Shown piece by piece: positions 36,934 through 43,137 of a stretch of 43,137 bases of DNA. The notes beneath the pieces were generated by a model. It was given only the letters and a program-made list of their open reading frames with translations. It did not search any database and was not told the origin of the DNA. Each line of letters starts with the position of its first letter. The first letter of the stretch is position 1. A program made the position numbers and the translations under genes. The stretch comes from JBFLVQ01 sp040758525 (GTDB lineage: Bacteria > Acidobacteriota > Blastocatellia > Chloracidobacteriales > JADJPF01): the NCBI GenBank assembly GCA_040758525.1, contig JBFLVQ010000007.1, positions 1-43,137 of the forward strand. Direction: 5' to 3'.

Positions 36934-37709
36934 AGTAGTTGGCCTACTACCCAGATGAATCTGTTACGAAGAACTACTGCACCAGAAGTGTCAGTGTACT
37001 TCTTTACGACTTCCTCGACAGCAGTATACACCCTCATTTCTCCCAATACTTTCATTGCCGCTTGTAAAGGACCTGCTGATCTTTGGGCTCGCCAACATAT
37101 CTCAAAACTAGGGTATATGAAATCACACCGAGTCTCACCGCTTTCGATCACAGTAAATCCTACATCTTCCAATAGGCTCTCGAGCTTACCAGATGCTGAT
37201 AGCCAGAATGGTCCTTTTGGGGGTTTAAACGGTAAAATTCTCACAACCGCGTCAAGAATATCTCTCACTTCACAATCTTCAGGCTTTCCCCAATTAGTAA
37301 TCACGATTCGACCTTGGGGGCGAATGACTCGTGCCATTTCTTTCATTGTTTGGGTTATATCAGCAGCATATAAAACTGAGTTGACTGCAATGACAGCATC
37401 AAATTCGGAATCATCAAAAGGTAAGGACTCAATATCTCCTTCATGAAACTTGACGTTGGGCAGTCGTTTGCGAGCAATCTCAAGAAGTGCTGAACTTGCA
37501 TCAATACCTATAGTTTCACAGCCAATCTTGTCGGCCTCAACACAGGCACCTCCAGCGCCACATCCCGCATCAAGGATTTTCATATCCTCTTGGGCATGGA
37601 CAGCCTGTAAAGCATCCCTCCATAGTGGGAGGAACGCAGATTCTTGGTAGGTAGCCCAATCCTGTGCGGCAACACTCCATAAAGGCCCTTGTATGTTAGC
37701 TGATCCCAT
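36930..37709 (-). CDS. Class I SAM-dependent methyltransferase
   Basis: A 259-residue methyltransferase of the Methyltransf_11 type. Motif I, LDAGCGAGGACVEA, is near residues 46-59. The acidic end of the second strand (IGIDASSALLEIARKRL) and the post-motif FHEDGIESLPF-like HEGDIESLPFDDSEFDAVIAVN follow. AQDWATYQESAFLPLWRDAL at the N-terminus is common in ubiquinone/menaquinone-like and small-molecule methyltransferases. The ATG follows AAGGGG. It is transcribed into the flavoprotein gene with overlapping ends. The target is unknown. Confidence 0.88.
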   Translation of the reverse strand: MGSANIQGPLWSVAAQDWATYQESAFLPLWRDALQAVHAQEDMKILDAGCGAGGACVEADKIGCETIGIDASSALLEIARKRLPNVKFHEGDIESLPFDDSEFDAVIAVNSVLYAADITQTMKEMARVIRPQGRIVITNWGKPEDCEVRDILDAVVRILPFKPPKGPFWLSASGKLESLLEDVGFTVIESGETRCDFIYPSFEICWRAQRSAGPLQAAMKVLGEMRVYTAVEEVVKKYTDTSGAVVLRNRFIWVVGQLL

Positions 37710-38368
37710 TTGTCCCCTTCTGAGAATTTACTCAAAGATAGGTTTAACTAAGCTATACATAGTGAACGATAGAGTGATTTATTATGTGTAGTGCGGATAA
37801 TAGCATATAATACAGCGATTTCTATACGAAGTATTACGAACAAAAAGTAGAAACGCCGGGTATGATCTGTTGAACGGAAAGGCAAACCTAGTTTCTAGGA
37901 ACAGTTTCTAGGAATATGTATAGCAAGCTTACTAATATAAATTAACTGCAGTATTGCTACACTACTGCCTATTGTTTTTAGTAAGCTCGCGGCAATTTGA
38001 TTAAACAAACTAGCGATTGGGGTTTAAACTAGTTCTGTTCGAACCCTTAAGCAGTCTGCAAAAAACTTGTAGACAAATTATAAGTCAAAATAATGGTATT
38101 TTCTCTGATTTTACCATGGCTCCTATTATTATCTTTGTCAATGAGCTTTTTGGCAGACTACTTAATAATGTGGGAGTAGACTTATCAATGGCTGTTTAGT
38201 TAAAGAGTCAAGCTAGCTTTCATAATAGAATGTACAAGCAAGGCAAATTCGAACGATAGTGTAAGCGGCAATAATAATTGAAGAAATTGCTACTTGTCAG
38301 CCTGTTAGTTTTATGATAAAAATTATTTAACTATTCAAATAATCTTTTGAACATTTGAATAAATATTT
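37710..38368. other. Spacer between the methyltransferase and the ArsR-rhodanese operon
   Basis: About 660 bp with no supported gene. It has a direct repeat (GTTTCTAGGAA at 37891-37901 and 37904-37914) and an inverted repeat (AGCTTACTAA at 37926-37935 and TTAGTAAGCT at 37978-37987, 42 nt apart). A 60-residue frame at 38017-38199 lacks a ribosome site and any family look. The ArsR operator is at the right end. Confidence 0.5.
38332..38361 (+). promoter_or_regulatory. ArsR-family operator
   Basis: TATTCAAAT (38332-38340) and ATTTGAATA (38353-38361) are exact reverse complements, 12 nt apart; TTCAA/TTGAA half-sites recur inside. This is the usual ArsR/SmtB operator style. It ends 7 bp before the ATG of the regulator, so autoregulation of the whole operon is likely. 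Confidence 0.75.
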
Positions 38369-39055
38369 ATGAACAAAAAAAACTTCAAAAGTCGCCTATA
38401 CCGGCAGTTTTCTAAGGTTGGCAAAGCATTGGCAAACCCTTGTCGGCTGGAACTGCTCGATCTGCTTGCGCAAGGAGAAAAGACTGTTGAAGCATTAGCT
38501 AAGGAAATAGCACAATCTATTGCCAATACATCACACCATCTTCAGGTTCTGAGAGAAGCTTGTCTTGTTGAAGGAAGAAAAGAAGGTCTTTATGTCTATT
38601 ATCGTTTGACTGATACAAAGGTTTATCAATTGAATCTGCTTATTCATTCATTAGCCGAACAGCAGATTGCCGATGTCGATCGTCTTATAAAGATCTATTT
38701 TAATTTCCCCGACCGGTTAGAACCGATTAAACGACAGGATTTGCTTGAGAAGATACGTTCAGGAACAGTACTTGTTCTTGATGTGCGGCCAGATAATGAG
38801 TACCGATTTGGCCACATACCAGGCGCTGTTTCAATACCATTGGATAGGTTAGAGAAGACTTTGCAAGAATTACCTAATAGTCGAGAAGTTATTGCCTATT
38901 GTCGAGGGCGCTACTGTGTAATGTCACATCAGGCAGTTGAATTAATGCGTACTAAGGGGATCAGTGCAAGGCGACTTGAAGATGGTTTTCCAGAATGGCG
39001 AGCTGCTGGATTACCTATTGAGGTTGCAATTGAGGAACAAGATTATGATCTTTAA
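38369..39055 (+). CDS. ArsR-family repressor fused to a rhodanese domain
   Basis: A 228-residue fusion. Residues 10-100 are an ArsR winged helix (KALANPCRLELLDLLAQGEKTVEALAK and SIANTSHHLQVLREACLVEGRKEGLYVYYRL). Residues 120-220 form a rhodanese domain with the active loop AYCRGRYCVMSHQAV, Cys178 being the catalytic position and Cys183 a second cysteine. Such fusions usually respond to sulfur or persulfide species, or to thiol-reactive metals. The rhodanese could act as sensor or sulfur carrier. It lies just behind a matching operator and overlaps the next gene by 11 bp, so the operon is co-expressed and probably self-regulated. Confidence 0.9.
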   Translation: MNKKNFKSRLYRQFSKVGKALANPCRLELLDLLAQGEKTVEALAKEIAQSIANTSHHLQVLREACLVEGRKEGLYVYYRLTDTKVYQLNLLIHSLAEQQIADVDRLIKIYFNFPDRLEPIKRQDLLEKIRSGTVLVLDVRPDNEYRFGHIPGAVSIPLDRLEKTLQELPNSREVIAYCRGRYCVMSHQAVELMRTKGISARRLEDGFPEWRAAGLPIEVAIEEQDYDL

Positions 39056-39779
39056 GCCTTTTTACTATTTTGATACTGGTTGTGCCGCGTATATAGTTGG
39101 TTGCGCAGGTATGAGTAGATGTGCAGTAATAGATCCACAAGCACGAGATATCGAATCATATCTTGAGTTTGCGGCAGTAAACAATATGCGTATTACCCAT
39201 GTCATAGATACACATATTCATGCAGATCATAAATCTGGTGGGCGGATTCTTGCCGAACAGAGTGCAGCATTATATTGTTTGCACCAAAGTGCAGAAGTAA
39301 ATTTTCAATTTGAACCATTAGAGGATGAACAAGAGTTAGAAGTAGGAAATATTCGTTTGCGTGTTATACACACTTCCGGACACACACCGGAAAGTATTTG
39401 TTTATTAGTAAGCGATTTGCGACGAGGGCCAGAACCCTGGTTCTTGCTGACGGGCGATACGCTTTTTAGTGGTGGAGTCGGACGGCCAGATCTTCCTGGT
39501 GATAGCAGGAAAAATGCTGCTGCGCTGTATAATAGCTTAAGAGAAAAAATCCTTTTGCTGCCAGAAACGTTGGAAATACATCCTGCTCACTTTGCCGGAT
39601 CCGTTTGTGGTGCTGGGATAAGCGGCAAGCCTATGACTACGCTCGCATTTGAAAAAAGATGGAATCCCTTACTTAGTCTTTCGCGAGAAGATTTCATCGA
39701 TAAGATCAGTGCGGACATTCCTAAAAAACTGACTGAGATGAATGAGATCCTTCTGTTTAATCAAGGCAGAAACTGCTAA
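39045..39779 (+). CDS. MBL-fold hydrolase, ETHE1/persulfide-dioxygenase-like
   Basis: A 244-residue protein. The start ATG 39045 (MIFKPFYYFDTGCAAYIVG) lies inside the last codons of the regulator; a frame open upstream to 38964 is unlikely. Metal ligands: THIHADHKSGG (His57, His59, Asp61, His62), HTSGHTPES, LTGDTLFSGGVGRPDL and the late HPAHFAG. This set matches ETHE1-like persulfide dioxygenases and rhodanese-linked MBL proteins (Blh type). Together with the ArsR-rhodanese protein, a role in sulfide or persulfide detoxification is plausible. Confidence 0.87.
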   Translation: MIFKPFYYFDTGCAAYIVGCAGMSRCAVIDPQARDIESYLEFAAVNNMRITHVIDTHIHADHKSGGRILAEQSAALYCLHQSAEVNFQFEPLEDEQELEVGNIRLRVIHTSGHTPESICLLVSDLRRGPEPWFLLTGDTLFSGGVGRPDLPGDSRKNAAALYNSLREKILLLPETLEIHPAHFAGSVCGAGISGKPMTTLAFEKRWNPLLSLSREDFIDKISADIPKKLTEMNEILLFNQGRNC

Positions 39780-39797
39780 AAATATCAGGTAAGAAAC

Positions 39798-41072
39798 TTG
39801 CCACACAATAGGTTCAAAAACAGAACTACTAAGCTAGGTTTAAGGGCAAATCTAACCCAATTTAGCTTGCTTGTGCTAATCAACGCATTTGTAGGTGGAA
39901 TGGTTGGGTTGGAGCGGACGGTGCTTCCTCTTATTGCTGAACGTGACTTCAGTCTTGCATCCAAGAGCGCGATTCTTTCCTTTATTGTTAGCTTTGGTAT
40001 TGTCAAAGCGATAACCAATCTGATCTCGGGAAGATATTCAGATATAGTTGGTCGAAAGCGACTTCTTATACTTGGCTGGCTTTTCGGGCTACCAGTACCA
40101 TTCATAGTAATGTGGGCGCCATCTTGGAGTTTGATAACTGCCGCGAATGTGTTGTTAGGCATCAACCAGGGATTATGCTGGTCTACAACAGTAATTATGA
40201 AAATAGATCTAGTCGGGCCAAAGCGACGGGGTTTTGCCATGGGATTGAACGAATTCGCTGGCTATAGTGCTGTTGCCTTTGCTGCCTTTGTCTCCGGTTA
40301 TCTAGCTAGTCTATATGGACTACGTCCTGTGCCATTTTACTTAGGGGTAGTATTTGCTGTTACAGGGCTTGTTCTCTCAGCGGTTGTTGTTCGTGATACA
40401 ACTCAACACGCGCGGGAAGAAGCACAAAACCACCAAGGGGATTCGATACCCGCGCTCTCTTTTAGAGAAGTTTTTGCACTCACTAGCTACAGAGATTTTA
40501 GGCTTTTTGCCTGCAGCCAAGCAGGGCTGGTTAATAATCTGAATGATGGAATGGCTTGGGGTCTGTTTCCGCTATTCTTCGCAGCAGCAAATTTGAGTAT
40601 TGAGCGAATAGGAATATTAGCTGCAATCTATCCAGTTGTGTGGGGGATCAGCCAGATCGTTACCGGAACGGCTTCCGATCAGTGGGGTCGGAAATGGATG
40701 ATTGCAGTAGGAATGTGGATACAAGCAGCAGGTATTGGGCTAATTGTTTTGGCGCCAACTCTGGTAAAGCAGAGCGACTCGATTTATCTATTATGGGTTT
40801 TGGCGGCAGGGTTACTTGGGCTAGGTACTGCATTCGTATATCCAACATTACTTGCTGCAATTGGTGATGTGGTTCACCCAGGTTGGCGTGCTTCCGCTGT
40901 AGGTGTATATCGAATGTGGCGAGATTTAGGGTATGCTATTGGCGCATTGCTCGCGGGCATAATAGCAGATCTTTTAGGAATAGCTTGGGCGATAATTATC
41001 ATTGGTATACTTACCTTTCTATCTGGGACAATAGTTGCTGGCGGGATGAAGGAAACTTTGCCTAAAAGATAG
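39798..41072 (+). CDS. Major facilitator superfamily transporter
   Basis: A 424-residue transporter with about 12 membrane helices. The MFS loop motif SGRYSDIVGRKRLLILG follows helix 2, and the second-half copy SDQWGRKWMIAVG is also present, so both six-helix halves are complete. The start is TTG 39798, with AGGT upstream, 18 bp after the MBL gene; an ATG at 39900 would remove the first helix. The substrate is not clear. Similar transporters are found beside ArsR-rhodanese regulators, where export of a sulfur oxyanion or a toxic anion has been proposed, so that is a context inference only. Confidence 0.87.
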   Translation: MPHNRFKNRTTKLGLRANLTQFSLLVLINAFVGGMVGLERTVLPLIAERDFSLASKSAILSFIVSFGIVKAITNLISGRYSDIVGRKRLLILGWLFGLPVPFIVMWAPSWSLITAANVLLGINQGLCWSTTVIMKIDLVGPKRRGFAMGLNEFAGYSAVAFAAFVSGYLASLYGLRPVPFYLGVVFAVTGLVLSAVVVRDTTQHAREEAQNHQGDSIPALSFREVFALTSYRDFRLFACSQAGLVNNLNDGMAWGLFPLFFAAANLSIERIGILAAIYPVVWGISQIVTGTASDQWGRKWMIAVGMWIQAAGIGLIVLAPTLVKQSDSIYLLWVLAAGLLGLGTAFVYPTLLAAIGDVVHPGWRASAVGVYRMWRDLGYAIGALLAGIIADLLGIAWAIIIIGILTFLSGTIVAGGMKETLPKR

Positions 41073-41080
41073 AATATTTA

Positions 41081-41460
41081 ATGACAGAGAACGTAGCTAA
41101 TAAATCATCATTTGATCCTGCTAAATACCGGCATTGGTATCAGACGCCATTAGGAATCAAGGTGAACCATGATGAAAAGGAAGTAGTTTTTTCTTCTGCT
41201 AATTTAACGCAACGTGAGGTTGTGCTTGATCTAGGTTGTGGAGAAGGTAACTTTACAGAAGAGATCGCTCTACGATCAAAATTGGTAGTAGGTTTAGATT
41301 TATCAATGGAAATGTTACAGGCTGCTCGTGCACGGCTGCATCACCACGAAAATATTGCTTGGGTGCAAGCACAGGGTGAATATCTTCCGTTTGAAGATGC
41401 TAGTTTTGATGTAGTAGTAGCAATAACGGTTTTATCATTTATTCAGGATAAACTGACAGT
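41081..41460 (+). pseudogene. SAM methyltransferase, truncated by an insertion sequence
   Basis: The first 127 residues are a good Methyltransf_11 enzyme: HWYQTPLG near the start, motif I VLDLGCGEGNFTEEIA, GLDLSMEMLQAARARL, and VQAQGEYLPFEDASFDVVVA with ITVLSFIQDKLTV. Just there, where the family usually continues with a helix and a RPGG motif, the sequence changes. The change falls at 41460, exactly the left edge of the insertion sequence. A stop at 41560 ends the hybrid frame. It was probably the last gene of the ArsR-rhodanese operon and is now inactive. The missing 3' part is not found on the other side of the element. Confidence 0.8.
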
Positions 41461-43014
41461 AGTAACAGGTCTAACGCATAAAGATAAAAGTCAAGTAAGT
41501 AAAGGGTTTTTAGGGCAAGGGATGTTAGAAAACCTTGTCCTGAAAGCGGAGACGAGATGATCAAAACTAACGACCTGAAGTGAGCCAGACGGATTAGGTC
41601 TGACAAAATGAGGACTATCAGCAGCAATAAGCAGTGGCGCAATAGTTTTTATCGTGCAGCCAATGCTCGAGCGTTGCTGACTCGCCAATGGATTAAGCAG
41701 TTGCATAAAAGTGTAAGCGATACAAACCAACATTACATGAGCAATGATCGCTTCTTCAGTACGCGCTTCACACTTTGTCAAATTCAGGTGTTGTTTTATG
41801 TCTCGGAAAAAACTTCAATCGACCACCTGCGCCTGTACCAAAATATGTGCTCAAGGTTTGTCAAATGAGCCGCGTTCGTGAGCAGGTATTTTGTTCGGCC
41901 AGCTTCGGGCGCGGTATCATCTTTGATCACCGTCAACTTCCTTATGCAGTCAAGGATCAAAACCTGAAAAGAACGGACTCTGGCACTTATGGCATCATAG
42001 TAATGGTAATTGGCTTTCTCGACTGTTGCCCCAACCTCCTTTACTTCAATACGTTGTTGCTGATAGTAGACTTTGGCATTCTCTTTTACCCTGGTAACCC
42101 AAAACAGATGCAATCGCTCGAACAAAGTAAAATTATCTTCACAAGCATACCAATTATCAAAGAGTATGAACTCACATTTAATTCCTGCTCGCATCAACTT
42201 CCAAACCAATACTCTCGCCAATTCATTCTTGGAGCGATAATGCACGCCATTGGGCAAACGCTTACGTCTCAGTTTTACTTTACGTTTGCGTCGATACTGC
42301 TGACGGCGCGTTTTTGCTTTGGCACAATAATCTGTAATCGGTCTGCCTTTCTTACGAGGTCGGCCACGCGCCCGTTTTTTGTGCTTGCGCGGCTTGGTGG
42401 TATCTTTTTGCCAGAAAGCAAAGAGCAAGGGAATTATCAAATTGCCGTTGCACCAAACGACAAAGACAAGGCGCTGACCAAAGACATTGTAATGACGAGA
42501 ATGATCCCAATCCCAACCACAGAAAGCGATCAAAGCAGCGAATGGTTTTGGTATCAAGACATCATCAATGATCAGATAGCCACCACTAATGCCAATCAAT
42601 TCAATGAACTTGACTGCGCAGATTGCGCCACTACTTATACCCCAGCCCAGTGCTCGCAACATCCGTGTCAGTTGATCATGGCTAAGTATCCCGACATTTT
42701 CAGCAATCCTTGTTGTCTGAGCATTAGTCTGTGTAATCAAGCCGCTGATATAGACAGTCATTGCCAAACAATAAGCTGTTGGACAAAGATTGCCAACACA
42801 ATTACTCAGCGCTGCCATCAAACTCATCGCCAAGTAGAAGCTAGCCCATCGGCATTCCGGCTGTTTTGGTGTACTATTAGCTTGTTTTACGAGCACATCC
42901 TTATCGTCCTCCGCTTCTGCGGTGATTATGGTTTAGGACAGGTATTGTGCTCTTTTTCTATTTTTATTTCAAACATCTATAAGGATTTATCCCTTGCTGC
43001 TTAAGTCCTGTTAT
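41461..43014 (-). mobile_element. Insertion sequence of the IS4/IS701-like DDE group
   Basis: About 1.55 kb. The left end AGTAACAGGTCTAA (41461-41474) and the right end (TTAAGTCCTGTTAT, 43001-43014) are imperfect inverted repeats. Both are flanked by ACAGT (41456-41460 and 43015-43019), a possible 5-bp target duplication. One transposase gene fills the element on the minus strand. Family naming is by motif only. Confidence 0.7.
41491..42896 (-). CDS. DDE transposase with a -1 frameshift near the C-terminus
   Basis: An IS4/IS701-like transposase. The first frame runs from GTG 42896 to about 41796 (366 residues) and has the first Asp in LIIDDVLIPKP and the second in FILFDNWYACED. The third catalytic residue lies in the YREK box (YRRRWSIEVF), at which the frame stops. 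A shift of -1 at the run of six T (complement of 41807-41812) gives FFRDIKQHLNLTKCEARTEEAI, then MLVCIAYTF and so on to 41491, 30 bp from the left end. The box is thus split between E and K. This may be a programmed slip on the T run, or a one-base deletion that killed the gene. A basic KKRARGRPRKKGRP segment is likely DNA contact. Confidence 0.8.
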
Positions 43015-43137
43015 ACAGTGCGCTATTTGCGCGATTCTCAGTTACAGCGCGATGTTCATCGCTCGCAGAATCGCATTGAGCAATATCACCAACTGCGCTC
43101 TTTTATTACTCAAGTCAATGGCAAGAAGGAGTTGATC
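43015..43137 (+). pseudogene. Tn3-family transposase C-terminal fragment (cut by window end)
   Basis: Reading from about 43018, the frame gives VRYLRDSQLQRDVHRSQNRI, then EQYHQLRSFITQVNGKKELI to the last base. This resembles the C-terminal region of Tn3-type TnpA (RYLxDxxLRRxVHxxLNRxExYHQLR). The homology starts directly at the right edge of the insertion sequence, so the 5' part of the gene is missing or displaced. The remainder continues outside the window. Confidence 0.66.

Noticed and set aside
36460..37446. A 328-residue plus-strand frame
   Set aside because: It runs antisense across the flavoprotein and methyltransferase genes, both of which have clear motifs.
38017..38199. A 60-residue frame in the spacer before the ArsR operon
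   Set aside because: No ribosome site, low complexity and no recognisable domain.
41775..43004. A 409-residue plus-strand frame through the insertion sequence
   Set aside because: It is antisense to the transposase, has no family look, and its composition is that of a shadow frame.

Overview
The window is a low-GC bacterial chromosome segment (low 40s percent GC by eye). Several features point to the Acidobacteriota, most likely a Blastocatellia-like lineage. These are a secreted metzincin protease ending in DUF4214 repeats, a very long TPR-CHAT protein with the N-terminal beta-rich domain often seen in that group, and long spacers between gene blocks. This placement is inferred from protein style, because there is no rRNA or marker gene in the window.

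Layout. (1) 1-3.4 kb: a LysM-LysM-GH19 lysin, a LysR regulator, and a divergent secreted metallo-beta-lactamase-fold hydrolase. (2) 3.4-12.9 kb, all on the minus strand: a 1256-residue coiled-coil protein with a zinc-peptidase motif, the metzincin-DUF4214 protease, and the TPR-CHAT protein. (3) 13.2-14.15 kb: a damaged PadR gene with a clear operator, then what looks like a single integron gene cassette (a VOC-fold gene plus an attC site) with no integrase nearby. (4) 14.2-18.7 kb: a selenium block. An EgtB-type gene (senA), a selenosugar synthase (senB) and selD/senC match the selenoneine pathway. The selD gene only becomes full length if an in-frame UGA at codon 15 is read as selenocysteine. 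The next gene, an MddA-like S-methyltransferase, also has one in-frame UGA followed, 11 nt later, by a hairpin. (5) 18.8-33.6 kb, minus strand: FAAL, a fully reducing type I PKS, a thioester reductase, a phasin-like coiled coil, two UbiB/ABC1 kinases and an unknown protein. The core of this is a lipid assembly line. (6) 34.2-34.8 kb, minus strand: a 217-codon gene of unknown family, split by one UGA that is followed by a perfect 6-bp hairpin with a GGUC loop. This is the best candidate here for an undescribed selenoprotein. (7) 35.5-37.7 kb: a BBE-type flavoprotein and a SAM methyltransferase with overlapping ends. (8) 38.3-41.5 kb: an ArsR-rhodanese regulator with its operator, an ETHE1-like hydrolase, an MFS transporter, and a methyltransferase cut off by an insertion sequence. 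(9) 41.46-43.01 kb: that insertion sequence, followed by a Tn3-family transposase fragment running off the window.

How the genes work together. The selenium block is the most coherent system. SelD would make selenophosphate, SenB would build a selenosugar from it, and SenA would attach selenium to a hercynine-type acceptor to give selenoneine. SelD would also feed selenocysteine synthesis, on which SelD itself, the methyltransferase and the unknown 34-kb protein may depend. In the PKS block, FAAL would activate a fatty acid, the N-terminal ACP of the PKS would carry it, one reducing extension cycle or more would follow, and the reductase would release it as an aldehyde or alcohol. No selA, selB or tRNA-Sec gene was seen here, so they would have to lie elsewhere in the genome.
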